Program-made: the position numbers and the translations under genes
Source: Nonlabens dokdonensis DSW-6
GTDB lineage: Bacteria; Bacteroidota; Bacteroidia; Flavobacteriales; Flavobacteriaceae
DNA: 64,000 nucleotides
Reading direction: 5' to 3'
Assembly: GCF_000332115.1 (NCBI RefSeq)
Contig: NC_020156.1
Location: 1,798,001-1,862,000 of the forward strand
Part shown: piece by piece, positions 1 to 9,775 of the stretch
How positions within the stretch are numbered: position 1 is the stretch's first letter
Layout: each line of letters starts with the position of its first letter
Notes under the pieces: model-generated
What the model was told of the DNA's origin: nothing
Seen by the model: the letters and a program-made list of their open reading frames with translations, nothing else
Databases searched by the model: none

Positions 1-3000
1 ATAGGTAAACGCTTGATTTTTTTGTCCTGATCGTCGTCGTGCAAATGAAGGCTATCTAGAACAGAGTTTGCAGCAGCAAGTTTTCCATCAGATATGTATT
101 GAGCGTATTTTAAAAAGCGCTTGAAGTAGTTAGCTCCTTCATTGTAATCGTTTTTAATATGTTCTGATTGAATAGAAGAAACGACTATCATGTTTTGTTT
201 TGCTCTAGAGAAAATCACATTGAGTCTTTTCTCGCCACCACGTCTATTGATAGGCCCAAAATTCATAAACATTTTGCCCTTGTTATTAAAACCATAGCAA
301 ATACTCATGATGATGATATCTCTTTCATCACCTTGGACATTTTCCAGATTTTTCACAAATAATCCTATAAACTGATCTTCTTCTGTTCGCTGAAATTCTT
401 CTTCTAGCAATCTTCCAAAATGTGGATCTTCTAACGCAAGTTGCTCCAGCTCTTCTTCTATAACACTTTGCTGCGCCATAGAAAAAGCCACAATACCGAT
501 ACTTTTTTTAATATCATTCAGTAAGAATGAATGTACTAGATTTGCGATATATGCGGCTTCATCTTTATTAGTACGTTTATGATATACAGCATTTTCTAAA
601 TAATGAAAACTGATACTTCTGTTCAAAATATCTGTAGGATCGATTTCTTGATCGGGATCAATTACAGGAGGCAATGGATCAATTCCAGCATTAGGAATAC
701 GACTGTCTGGAATAGTAAGTAGATTTCTTTTATAAAAAGCAGCATTACTGAAGCTGATTAAACTCTCCCGACGGCTACGGTAATGCCAGCCTAACATGAC
801 AGAACTTAATTTACGAGCTCCTTGATTTAAAAGACTATCGGCGTCGAGATTGATACCAGTTCTTTCTTCTATTTCTTCTTCATCTTCTTCTTGATCTACA
901 GCGTTTGAACTAAAAAAGTTAGTAGGTGGCATTTGCATCTCATCTCCTACAATAATGGTTTGATGGGTTCTAAATAGCGATGGCACGCCTTCTTCTACGG
1001 TTATTTGAGAAGCCTCGTCATAAATAACAACGTCAAAAATAGAAGTGTCGATAGGCATAGAATCACTTACACTTAGTGGACTCATTAACCATACAGGTTT
1101 TAATGTGGTCATAATATCCTGGGCATCTCCAGTTGCCAGTTCTCGTATGGATTTATAGCGCATACTCTTGCCAAACTCATTTTCTAAAATACGTCTAGAC
1201 GCATTGTAGTTTTTTTTGAGTTCTTTTTCTTCCTCTGTTAATTGGGCAGCAACTGATTCTGTAATGCGTACTTTATTAAGGAATTGATCTCTAATTTTAG
1301 AACGTATGTAATCTACATTAGAGTTGTAATAAGCATCTAGTAATGAACTTATTTTCTGCACAGAATTAGACAGTCTATCCTCGCTAGACTGAGAAAATAC
1401 AGGATCTTTTTCATATATTTCTTTCACTGACTTGAATGCGGTGTGAAATGCAATATCTTCTGTTTGCCAGTCTTTAACTCGCAAATTTTCTTGCATTGCA
1501 AGACTGGTTTCATGCAACTGTTTGATAAATGGAGTGAACAAGCCTAAGGTATGAACACTATTTTTTGCAGATTGCAACTTTTGATCAAATACTTCTAGTT
1601 CAGTATTCCCAAAATTGCAAAACAATTCCTCCAGCGCACTGTAAAGCGTATCAAACCTATTAGAAAAATTCAATAAAGATCGCACATAGCTGCTGTGATC
1701 GCCAGACAGCCATTTCTTGATAATAGCATCTGGCTCTCGTTGCTGTTCTTCAATCCAGGCAAAATCTATTAGGTAATCTGTAAGACCAAATCGTTGTGCA
1801 GCCTCATAACGCTGTTCTTCAAGTTCAGCAAGAGCAGTATATTCTTCATTTAATGTTTTAAGAACACTTCCTATTTCTGGTACAACTTGATGCGCCCCAA
1901 AATTATAAGCTCCTTTTACCTGCTTTTTAAGCTGGTACCAGCTGGGATTTAGAAATTTAAAGAAACTACCGTCTAGTTTGTTCCATTTTTCAAGAGCCGT
2001 TTGTGCATCTGTGGCATTAAATTTTTGGGTCCAGAATTTGTTTTCTTCAACAAACCGCTCATGTAATTTCTTTTGTTTTTCAAGCTTGCGGTTGAGGTTA
2101 TCTAGTTCTGATGCTGCAATGCTGCTCTTATCAAAAATCCCCAAAGCATCTTTCTCAATGATATTGGATATTTTTTGAGCAAATTCAAACTCCTTTTTCC
2201 ATGTATCGATCGATTGGTCCTCAACTTCGGTGCTTTGATTATCTAGTAATTCTATAAAACTATCCAGAGCAGCAGTCGCCACGTCTATTTTTTCTATGAC
2301 GGCTGCTTTTGCATTAGGAGCATCTAATAACTTATTAGAAAGACCATTTAATGTATAATCGGCAATATTGTTTCCATGATTATTGAGCTTAATTTGCGCT
2401 ATAAAATCCGTGATCCACGTTTGATTTTCATTCCACTCTTTGTAAAATGGTAAGTAAATCAGCTCTCGATCAGATAGCAATTCTTTTTCTTGATAATATT
2501 GTATGAGCACTTGATACAGCTCATATAAAGGCGGTTCTCCATCTCGCATGGTATCGTGAAACTGCTCAATTTTAGACAAATGAGATTCTATTTCTTGGAT
2601 AGTTTTATCTCGCTTTCGCGAAAGCGAGACCGTATTCATATCCTTCTTCATAAAAGACTCATAAGTGTCTTTAAGATTCATGATAAAGGATTTTTTATCG
2701 GTTTGAGAATCGTGAATCAAGCAACATAACTCGTCTAGTTTTTTGTTCTTTAAACGGTGAAAAACAACATCGAGAGCAGCGCGTTTTTCACAAACGAATA
2801 ATACCTTCTGATCACGAGCAACATAGTCTGCAATGAGGTTAGTAATGGTTTGTGATTTACCAGTTCCTGGCGGACCTTGAATAATATAGTTCTCACCAGA
2901 TCTTGCTTTGAGCACCGCTTGAGACTGAGTAGGATCTGATTGTATTATAGGATATAATTCTTCTAGCTTGGTCTTTTTATAACCTTCTAAGTTGATGTTT

Positions 3001-4793
3001 TTAGGCTGATCGCTGAAGAGTTCATCAAAGACCTCATCCTTAATATCTGCTTTTATGATTTCAGAATAATCTCGCACGAGACTCATCTTGCGGTAATTAA
3101 AATTCCCCAAGGTAATATTACAAGTATCTACTTCCCACACCAGTGGATTCACTTCTCCATCATTATCGGTATGATAAAAACTGCGTCTACGTTCTGCTAC
3201 GGCAAGATCGGAGTAAGGATTAATGTCCTCGTTGATGATATACTCTAACTCATTGTGTTTTTTGGCAATCAGGTCGTTAAAAATAGCAAGGCCTAATGGT
3301 TTGAGGTTATCGCTTTCATAAGAGTAATCATAATTACGTGTACTTAATCCTGAGTTGCGATTATTAAGCTTGCGTTTTTTAAGTTTAAAATTGCGCTTAG
3401 CAATTTTATGAATGAGCTGTATTTTAGGCTGGTCCCGCCACTGGAGATCTATGCCTGTTCCACCTAGCGAAATTTGATTTCTAATACTTTGTACTAGATC
3501 TTCAACACTACTGGTTTCTAAATTAACAAAATCAGGTAAATTGATGTCGTAAAGATCTTTCAAGTAGTAACTTAATACGGGATTGATTTCAGCTTCAGTA
3601 TCGTTAATGGTTAATTCATACTTGTCTTTGATTCCTTTTTTCTTAGTTAAAGAAACCGGTAACAATAATAGCGGTGAGCTGATGCGCTCTTCTTCACTTT
3701 CTTTGAAATTATACCAGTGTAAAAAGGCTACAACAACTCTTAATTGATCAAAACCATACTCATTTTTACTTTTACGAGCTTCGAGCCTGATTTTATTAAG
3801 TGCTGGCGCTAGAAATCTGTTTCTGCGTATGTCCAGATATTTATTAAGATTAACTTTTTTCTTGCTTACAAACTGCTCCTCGATGTGACTGCTCCAAAAT
3901 ATCAAGTCTTTCTCACTTATATTTTTATAATCCAGTAGCATAGGGATAGAAGCTTCTGTGAGATTCATAAAGCTTCCTCTGTCATTAAAATACAGTAGTT
4001 TGTTTCTTTTAGAAATGTCAAATAGCCTACGTTTTAGCTTATCGAGAATGTAACTGCCTCGATCTGATAAATTGAGATTTCTAAAACCTTCTGTCTCGGT
4101 GAGATCTACATAATTCTCTGGATTAAAATCTCGATAATTTTTAAGCTTTGCAATTATTTCTTCTAGGCTAGGAGCTCTGTCTTCTCTATAAACTGGTGTC
4201 ATTTCTCTTATGACATGATGCACGGTAGGATGCAGGTCTTTATTGTAAAAGTATAGCCGCTCTCTATTATCTATAAATCTCGTTAGTTCTTCCTTATCTC
4301 TAAAATCAATGGCATAAGCCACGCTGGCTAGTATGAAACCTAAAGTAAAAATTTCTGTCAATGGATCGTAATGACCTGTAGCAAGATCCCAAGATTTGTA
4401 AAATGGCAAATAGACCGGTTTTGTAACTGGCTTATCTAGATTTTCTTGAATCGCTTGATCGTCAAAAATATTACGATCATAATCATCACCTTCTACTTTA
4501 CTTATCTCGCTGTAATTACCGCTTACTTCAACGGCATAACGTTGTGTAGGCTTAGTAAGTATTCTATTGGGACCTTTTTTAAATTCTTTTCCTTCAGAGT
4601 CTGTGACTAGAGTCCTACCATTATAATAAACATCATCGATAGAATAGATACCCAATACTTGATTGCGCGATCTCAAGAAATGAGCTTTTGCTAGCAATGG
4701 TAGTACTCGTGCTATAAAATCTTGAGTGGTGCTGCCACCATACTCTTTCAGCTCGTCTAGTAAGGAAAAAAAGCTCGCTTTATAATCACTCAT
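1..4793 (-). CDS. Giant SF1 (COG1112-type) helicase with DUF4011-like region and N-terminal pseudokinase-like domain, C-terminus cut by window edge
   Basis: The reading frame is open from an ATG at 4793 to base 1, about 1597 codons, so the C-terminus is missing. Residues about 20-230 resemble the C-lobe of a protein kinase: LGIYSIDDV sits where the catalytic loop would be, TEIFTLGFILA resembles the helix-F DxxSLG region, and RAPSLEEIIAKL the end of the fold; the HRD and DFG aspartates are not seen. Around residue 250, LFDISKRNKLLYF resembles the start of DUF4011. The helicase core follows: Walker A GPPGTGKS near 640, DEAS box near 1259, GDEMQMPP near 1282, and RLNVIFSRAK (motif VI) near 1525. 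The roughly 600 residues between motifs I and II look largely coiled coil. The start overlaps the stop of the metallopeptidase gene by 8 bases, so the pair is probably co-translated. It likely acts on nucleic acid in the cytosol; a defence role is inference. Confidence 0.85.
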   Translation of the reverse strand, partial: MSDYKASFFSLLDELKEYGGSTTQDFIARVLPLLAKAHFLRSRNQVLGIYSIDDVYYNGRTLVTDSEGKEFKKGPNRILTKPTQRYAVEVSGNYSEISKVEGDDYDRNIFDDQAIQENLDKPVTKPVYLPFYKSWDLATGHYDPLTEIFTLGFILASVAYAIDFRDKEELTRFIDNRERLYFYNKDLHPTVHHVIREMTPVYREDRAPSLEEIIAKLKNYRDFNPENYVDLTETEGFRNLNLSDRGSYILDKLKRRLFDISKRNKLLYFNDRGSFMNLTEASIPMLLDYKNISEKDLIFWSSHIEEQFVSKKKVNLNKYLDIRRNRFLAPALNKIRLEARKSKNEYGFDQLRVVVAFLHWYNFKESEEERISSPLLLLPVSLTKKKGIKDKYELTINDTEAEINPVLSYYLKDLYDINLPDFVNLETSSVEDLVQSIRNQISLGGTGIDLQWRDQPKIQLIHKIAKRNFKLKKRKLNNRNSGLSTRNYDYSYESDNLKPLGLAIFNDLIAKKHNELEYIINEDINPYSDLAVAERRRSFYHTDNDGEVNPLVWEVDTCNITLGNFNYRKMSLVRDYSEIIKADIKDEVFDELFSDQPKNINLEGYKKTKLEELYPIIQSDPTQSQAVLKARSGENYIIQGPPGTGKSQTITNLIADYVARDQKVLFVCEKRAALDVVFHRLKNKKLDELCCLIHDSQTDKKSFIMNLKDTYESFMKKDMNTVSLSRKRDKTIQEIESHLSKIEQFHDTMRDGEPPLYELYQVLIQYYQEKELLSDRELIYLPFYKEWNENQTWITDFIAQIKLNNHGNNIADYTLNGLSNKLLDAPNAKAAVIEKIDVATAALDSFIELLDNQSTEVEDQSIDTWKKEFEFAQKISNIIEKDALGIFDKSSIAASELDNLNRKLEKQKKLHERFVEENKFWTQKFNATDAQTALEKWNKLDGSFFKFLNPSWYQLKKQVKGAYNFGAHQVVPEIGSVLKTLNEEYTALAELEEQRYEAAQRFGLTDYLIDFAWIEEQQREPDAIIKKWLSGDHSSYVRSLLNFSNRFDTLYSALEELFCNFGNTELEVFDQKLQSAKNSVHTLGLFTPFIKQLHETSLAMQENLRVKDWQTEDIAFHTAFKSVKEIYEKDPVFSQSSEDRLSNSVQKISSLLDAYYNSNVDYIRSKIRDQFLNKVRITESVAAQLTEEEKELKKNYNASRRILENEFGKSMRYKSIRELATGDAQDIMTTLKPVWLMSPLSVSDSMPIDTSIFDVVIYDEASQITVEEGVPSLFRTHQTIIVGDEMQMPPTNFFSSNAVDQEEDEEEIEERTGINLDADSLLNQGARKLSSVMLGWHYRSRRESLISFSNAAFYKRNLLTIPDSRIPNAGIDPLPPVIDPDQEIDPTDILNRSISFHYLENAVYHKRTNKDEAAYIANLVHSFLLNDIKKSIGIVAFSMAQQSVIEEELEQLALEDPHFGRLLEEEFQRTEEDQFIGLFVKNLENVQGDERDIIIMSICYGFNNKGKMFMNFGPINRRGGEKRLNVIFSRAKQNMIVVSSIQSEHIKNDYNEGANYFKRFLKYAQYISDGKLAAANSVLDSLHLHDDDQDKKIKRLP
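2611..2626. repeat. 16-bp palindrome copy 1 (in helicase gene)
   Basis: Perfect copy of CGCTTTCGCGAAAGCG. The palindrome extends to 22 bp (2608-2629). It lies in the helicase coding frame and encodes LSRKR. Confidence 0.95.
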
Positions 4794-6060
4794 CGTCGTA
4801 CATACTATTTTCTTGGTTTTCGGTCACATTGCTTAAATCTGCCATCGCTTCTTCTTGGAGTTTTTTAAAATCTCTTATAGTCAGTTTTAATTCCTTTCTT
4901 AGAATACGTTCATAATCTTCCCGAAGTTCCAGCAATTCTGCAATTTCTAAAGTGTGTGCTAGCGGTAGTTTTTCTAAAGCGCTATCAATTCTAGAAAAAT
5001 CGAGTAAAACGTAACATAAAAAGCTCTTTGTGCTGGGTGTCGTGTGTTTTAGCTTTTCTGAAAGAAAGTTTATGCCGTGCTTGTCACGGTACGAAAGCGT
5101 GCTTATATCAACCTCAACGCTTCTTTTAAACTCTGAGAAATATTGTTGTGCATGATTTGTTACTGCTGCAGAATTCATCCATTGAGGTTTAAGAATGAGT
5201 TGTATGAAGTTTAAGGTAAGCTTTCTAGTTGCTTCTTGCTCAAAGATATCGAGGCTATTGATATCCCATTTCCCTTCAATGAGTTGGTGCAGTTTTTCTT
5301 CGTAATCTTTTTCTTTGCGCGCTTTCAAATCAAGTGCAATACTTCTTATATAGGATTCTGGATGAGTGGTTTGATTTGTAGATTCTTCTTCCTGGCTAAT
5401 GATTTCTTTGGCCTGATCTAAATAGCTTTGTGCGTTCACTTCAGTAAGTCCTGTGTTCAATTTGATAAGCATTTGTATCACGCTATAATGTTCACGACAG
5501 GCTTTAAAAGCGCCAGCGTCGCAAAATAATTCTAAGTACAATTGAAAAATACGAGCAGTTTCTATAATACTGTCTTCGCTACGAGAATCATTTGCCAGAG
5601 CGAGTACAATACGCTGTGTGACTTCAAAGTCGCCATCTTCTATTTTAAAAAACAGGTAGTGTGATAATTCATGAGCCACTAGGGCTTTGAGCTGTCGATC
5701 ATCTAGTAATTGTAAAATGTTACCAGAAAAAACGATGTGCGCTTCTTTTTCAAGTATAGAAATACTGGCATTGAGCTGGATGCTATTGTTCTCTTGGTAA
5801 AATATGACTTGAGCATCAATATTTAATACGTTGCATATTTCTTTTGCAATGTTATATAAGGAACTGTGGCTATCTTGATCAAGACGATAGGTGTTTTTAA
5901 GTAAGTCCTTTTTGAAAGATTCTACTTGTTGAGTTTTGACCTTTTCGTCTTTGAACCATTGCCAGGTTTTCTTGCGGCTTTTTAAATGGTCACGTAGTTT
6001 TTTATGGTATGCGAGCGGTTCTAAAATCGCATTTTGATCCATCGCAAGATCTTCAGTCAT
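4786..6060 (-). CDS. M48-type zinc metallopeptidase, cytosolic
   Basis: The protein of about 424 residues has the three landmarks of peptidase family M48: HELSH near residue 130 (two zinc-binding His and the catalytic Glu), LELFCDAGAF about 55 residues later at the position of the third ligand (the ExxxD motif of the family), and THPESYIR, matching the family's THP...R motif. No signal peptide or membrane helix is visible, unlike HtpX, so it should be soluble. A frame-extending TTG lies at 6075, but the ATG at 6060 (MTEDLAMDQ) is the better start. Its TGA overlaps the ATG of the helicase, which suggests a two-gene operon. It could be an effector or processing protease for its partner, but that is inferred only from the linkage. 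Confidence 0.8.
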   Translation of the reverse strand: MTEDLAMDQNAILEPLAYHKKLRDHLKSRKKTWQWFKDEKVKTQQVESFKKDLLKNTYRLDQDSHSSLYNIAKEICNVLNIDAQVIFYQENNSIQLNASISILEKEAHIVFSGNILQLLDDRQLKALVAHELSHYLFFKIEDGDFEVTQRIVLALANDSRSEDSIIETARIFQLYLELFCDAGAFKACREHYSVIQMLIKLNTGLTEVNAQSYLDQAKEIISQEEESTNQTTHPESYIRSIALDLKARKEKDYEEKLHQLIEGKWDINSLDIFEQEATRKLTLNFIQLILKPQWMNSAAVTNHAQQYFSEFKRSVEVDISTLSYRDKHGINFLSEKLKHTTPSTKSFLCYVLLDFSRIDSALEKLPLAHTLEIAELLELREDYERILRKELKLTIRDFKKLQEEAMADLSNVTENQENSMYDDE

Positions 6061-6183
6061 GTAGTTATTATTCAAAATCTTATACAGATTCTAAATTTAG
6101 GGATAACCAATGAGTTTTCTGTAAGTGGAACAAAAGATTTTATTCTACTAATGGTTTAATAACGTTGCAAAAATAAGAAGGGA

Positions 6184-7395
6184 TTATTCTTCCTCAGAGT
6201 AATCTGGGTAAAGAAAGGAATTATAAGGAAAACGTTTTACATGAATCTCGCGCACTTTATCATAGACCTTCTTACGGAAATCTTCCATATTTTCTTTCTC
6301 AGTTGCCGAAATAAAAATGACGTCTTCTCCCATTTTGGCCATCCATGTCTCTTTCCATTCTTCTAATGAGTAGTGAGCAGATGTACGTTCTTCTATCAAA
6401 TCTGTTTCGTCATAATCTTGCGCTTGATACGCATCAATCTTATTAAAAACCATTATAGTAGGTTTATCAATAGCATCTATTTCACCTAGAATATTATTTA
6501 CAGAGGCAATATGATCTTCAAAGGATTCATGAGAAATATCTACAACATGTAAAAGCAAGTCTGACTCTCGTACTTCGTCTAGTGTAGACTTAAAGGATTC
6601 TACCAGTTGTGTAGGTAGCTTTCTTATAAAACCTACGGTGTCCGTAAGTAAGAAAGGTAGATTCCTTACTACAACTTTGCGCACTGTGGTGTCGAGTGTC
6701 GCAAAAAGCTTATTCTCCGCAAAAACTTCGCTTTTTGAAACCACATTCATTAGGGTACTTTTACCTACGTTAGTGTAACCGACTAGAGAAACTCTAACTA
6801 GCGCACCTCTATTACCACGCTGTGTAGACATTTGCTTATCAATGGTAAGTAACTTCTTTTTAAGTAAGGTAATACGGTCACGTACAATACGTCTATCGGT
6901 TTCAATCTCTGTTTCTCCAGGACCGCGCATTCCTATACCACCTTTTTGTCTTTCAAGGTGTGTCCATAAACCTACTAATCGAGGTAAAAGGTATTCGTAT
7001 TGAGCAAGCTCTACTTGAGTACGTGCATAACTTGTTTGTGCTCGCTGCGCAAAAATATCTAGAATTAGGTAGGTTCTATCAATTATTTTTGCCTCTAGAA
7101 TTTTTTCTATATTTTTTTGTTGTGCTGGCGACAGCTCATCATCAAAAATAACTGTTCCTATATTGTTTGCTTTAACATAAGCAGCAACATCTTCCATTTT
7201 ACCTTTTCCTATAAAGGTTTTAGGATTTGGCTTTTGCATTTTTTGATGGAAACGTTTGTGTACAGTCGCACCAGCGGTATAAGCTAGAAATTCTAACTCA
7301 TCCATGTATTCATTAAGCTTTTCTTCATTTTGTTGTTGGGTAATAACACCTACAAGAATCGCTTTTTCGTATTCGTGATTTTCTAATTCGAGCAT
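6184..7395 (-). CDS. hflX: GTPase HflX
   Basis: HflX is a ribosome-associated GTPase that splits stalled or heat-damaged ribosomes. The 403-residue protein has the N-terminal HflX domain with FIGKGK, then the diagnostic RGPGETEIETDRR at about 160-172, followed by the G domain: GYTNVGKST (G1), DTVGFIRKLP (G3) and FNKID (G4). The length and motif order are normal for the family. The gene stands alone between the metallopeptidase/helicase pair and a lipoprotein gene. Confidence 0.95.
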   Translation of the reverse strand: MLELENHEYEKAILVGVITQQQNEEKLNEYMDELEFLAYTAGATVHKRFHQKMQKPNPKTFIGKGKMEDVAAYVKANNIGTVIFDDELSPAQQKNIEKILEAKIIDRTYLILDIFAQRAQTSYARTQVELAQYEYLLPRLVGLWTHLERQKGGIGMRGPGETEIETDRRIVRDRITLLKKKLLTIDKQMSTQRGNRGALVRVSLVGYTNVGKSTLMNVVSKSEVFAENKLFATLDTTVRKVVVRNLPFLLTDTVGFIRKLPTQLVESFKSTLDEVRESDLLLHVVDISHESFEDHIASVNNILGEIDAIDKPTIMVFNKIDAYQAQDYDETDLIEERTSAHYSLEEWKETWMAKMGEDVIFISATEKENMEDFRKKVYDKVREIHVKRFPYNSFLYPDYSEEE

Positions 7396-7540
7396 ATAAG
7401 TTTATAGAGTATTACAAAGATAATTTTTTCTCTTAAAGCATCATGGTATTTAATAAGAGCTTGTGAAAACTATGGATCTGGTTAGCAAGAAACAAGAAAC
7501 AAGATACAAGAGTCAAGAATCAAGAGCTTGAATAAAATTA

Positions 7541-7575
7541 AAAAGCCGTTTTACTTTTTTGGTAAAACGGCTTTT
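7541..7575. terminator. Bidirectional intrinsic terminator
   Basis: Arms aaaagccgttttac (7541-7554) and gtaaaacggctttt (7562-7575) pair perfectly. A-rich and T-rich flanks on both sides suit termination from either direction. It directly follows the lipoprotein gene at 7598 on the minus strand. An imperfect purine-rich repeat of caag/aaac units lies just beside it at about 7490-7530. Confidence 0.8.
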
Positions 7576-7597
7576 ATAGTAAGACAAGTTGATGATA

Positions 7598-8053
7598 TTA
7601 CTTATTCAGTAAAGCTTTGGCATTATCAATAGCTTTCATTGTTTTATCTCTAAGGTTTTTTATTTCCTCTACCTCTTGCTCTAAAACTGGCATTTTTTTA
7701 TCGATTGCTTCTTTAGTTTCTGGAGAAGGATCGCCATAAGGAAACTTTTCAGAATAGTCTTTCATCCACGTCATCATACCGTTGTGAGATGCTTTTAATT
7801 CTTCTGCAGTGCTAGAAATCGCTGTCTGATCTGATAATTCTCCAGCCTCAGCTTTTTCAGTAATTTCTCCTTTCAACTCCATCAATTCGCCCATTTTAGG
7901 CATGATCTCGTCATGCACTTCCATGGCTTCTGCCATAAGAGCATCATAGGTTTCTATTTGAGTTGCAAGTGCTTTCTCCTCTTCCGTTACTTCTTTTTTA
8001 CAAGAAGTTAAAGTAAGTACCGCTATAGCAATAAGATAAATCGTCTTTTTCAT
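7598..8053 (-). CDS. Small helical lipoprotein, unknown function
   Basis: The 151-residue protein starts with a lipoprotein signal (MKKTIYLIAIAVLTLTSCKK, Cys near residue 18), so it is probably lipid-anchored in the cell envelope. The rest is charged and helical, rich in Glu, Lys and Met (AMEVHDEIMPKMGELMELKG), and has no domain I recognise. It is followed by a strong terminator and lies downstream of a Met/His-rich outer-membrane protein on the same strand, possibly in one unit with it. A metal-related role is only suggested by that neighbour. Confidence 0.75.
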   Translation of the reverse strand: MKKTIYLIAIAVLTLTSCKKEVTEEEKALATQIETYDALMAEAMEVHDEIMPKMGELMELKGEITEKAEAGELSDQTAISSTAEELKASHNGMMTWMKDYSEKFPYGDPSPETKEAIDKKMPVLEQEVEEIKNLRDKTMKAIDNAKALLNK

Positions 8054-8119
8054 AATTTTTATTTCAAAGTTAATAGAATAATTATATTCTACTAGTTAGA
8101 TTACAGTTACAAATTTAGC

Positions 8120-9157
8120 TTAAAAGGCATATTGAACACCAGCTGTAAATACGTCTTGGTTTTTAAGTTGAACACCATTAAATTGCTGCGCCAGAGGTAG
8201 ACTGTATTCTAATCCTAATCTAAAACCTTTCAAAGAACTGGTAGGAGCATATAAGTTCACGCCTAAACCTCCATTTAGAAAAGTTCCACCAGAATTTGCC
8301 GTGTCAGCAGTAATCACCATTAGCGGATTCAAATCTGGATTCACTCCATCAGTATCTTCTACAGCAACAGCTTCAATACGAGTAGAAATGCTCAACCAGT
8401 CAGTAGCTTTGTAAGCTGCCCAGTTGTTCCAGTTCAATCGGTCGCCTAAAGTATAACCGTTATCATTCTCGCCAAATCTTTTTTCACCTCTTACTTGAGA
8501 GCCCCAAGAGAAACACTTGCTTTGACCTAAATAAGTAAATGCAAGAATACCACTATACGTCCCACTTCCTATTTGCATAGGATAAGGCAATATCACCTCG
8601 TTGCCCATACTCGCAGGCGTTACATCTTCATTATCTATGCCGCCAGTAGGAAGAGAAATCCCGAGTTGACCATGAATACTATAAGAAGGTTTCTTGAATA
8701 ATTTGTACAAAGCCGATAAGGAAATATCGCCTAGACCACTAGAAGTTGTAGTGAAATTACCACCCATAGCAGTAAGATGTTCCATACTCATATCCATATA
8801 CATAGTCATCGCCATAAGCGTCAACTTATCTGTAGGAGCGTACATGGCACCTAACATGTGCATATTCATGCTCATTTCTGTAGGAGTAACCATATATTGC
8901 CCGCCATTAGGACGTAAAACACTTTCAAAAGAAACGTCTTCACTGCCAAGTCTCAAATCTTCCATCGTGGTAGTTGCAAATCGGTAAGAAACCATAAACT
9001 CTCCTTTTCCATGAGTGTGATCGCCCATTACATTTATAGGAGCGTGCCCATCAGGACGATTCCCTGTATGAATATGATCTGTTGAATTGTTGTTATCGCT
9101 TTGCGCGAAAGCTGATATACCAGCTAGTAATAATGCTATAATCTGAATTTTTTTCAT
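8120..9157 (-). CDS. Met/His-rich outer-membrane beta-barrel-like protein (metal-related?)
   Basis: The 345-residue protein begins with a signal peptide (MKKIQIIALLLAGISAFAQ) and ends in an aromatic FTAGVQYAF, typical of outer-membrane beta barrels. The mature N-terminus contains DHIHTGNRPDGHAP and GDHTHGKGE, and the next section is very rich in methionine (MSMNMHMLGAMY, MAMTMYMDMSMEH). Such Met/His clusters commonly bind copper. The overall pattern resembles the phenol-degradation MetA-like or transporter barrel families often found near copper genes. The upstream same-strand gene at 9257 encodes a small Cys protein with QCNGKCHL, which fits a metal theme. The function is inferred. Confidence 0.7.
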   Translation of the reverse strand: MKKIQIIALLLAGISAFAQSDNNNSTDHIHTGNRPDGHAPINVMGDHTHGKGEFMVSYRFATTTMEDLRLGSEDVSFESVLRPNGGQYMVTPTEMSMNMHMLGAMYAPTDKLTLMAMTMYMDMSMEHLTAMGGNFTTTSSGLGDISLSALYKLFKKPSYSIHGQLGISLPTGGIDNEDVTPASMGNEVILPYPMQIGSGTYSGILAFTYLGQSKCFSWGSQVRGEKRFGENDNGYTLGDRLNWNNWAAYKATDWLSISTRIEAVAVEDTDGVNPDLNPLMVITADTANSGGTFLNGGLGVNLYAPTSSLKGFRLGLEYSLPLAQQFNGVQLKNQDVFTAGVQYAF

Positions 9158-9256
9158 AATAAATAAGTTTTACTAAGATTTCATCGAGAAACCAAAGCAA
9201 TGGTGAAATAAACTTCCTAGTCTGCTCAATGCCTAGGAAAATAAATAAAACTAATA

Positions 9257-9661
9257 CTATGAAAAGTGCCGTGGTGGTGGCTCGTAATTCCAGTAACTAG
9301 TAAAACTATAGGAATTATGATATTTAAAATTATCAGTGTTTTTTGAGAAAACACCTTGCATCAAACTAAACTGTTCTGGTGATTGAAAATAAAGCGGATA
9401 AAAAGCATTGTTCAACTGCACCGTTTTAGAGTTAGAATCCTTATTATTTGCAGTACTACTTAATGCAATTGTTTTACCTAGATGACATTTACCATTACAC
9501 TGTAATTGTGGTCGTTCTTTATTGATACAGTATTTTGCCACAATCGCATCTATATTCAATTGAAAATAGAGGTAATAACTTGCCTGATAAGCGGGACGCA
9601 AGGCAAAAGTCATTAACATCAAAAGGGCAAAAATAGATTTGATAACGATTATTTTTTGCAA
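9257..9661 (-). CDS. Small CNGKCH-motif envelope protein
   Basis: The 134-residue protein has one N-terminal hydrophobic segment and the motif KYCINKERPQLQCNGKCHL near residues 45-63. A short family with this three-Cys/His pattern is frequent in Flavobacteriia, often near TonB-dependent or copper genes; this is from memory and was not searched. The only suitable start is TTG at 9661, which places the hydrophobic helix at the very N-terminus. The Cys and His residues could bind a metal ion. The Met/His-rich barrel gene follows about 100 bases downstream on the same strand. Confidence 0.65.
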   Translation of the reverse strand: MQKIIVIKSIFALLMLMTFALRPAYQASYYLYFQLNIDAIVAKYCINKERPQLQCNGKCHLGKTIALSSTANNKDSNSKTVQLNNAFYPLYFQSPEQFSLMQGVFSKNTDNFKYHNSYSFTSYWNYEPPPRHFS

Positions 9662-9775
9662 AGATAAATGACATCATAAAACGCGCGCTGCTATTTTGAA
9701 ATAATTTTTTACTTCATGTAATTCTGATCCGATTAGTTAGACTTACTTTTGGATCAATTGAAATAAAAACGGCAT

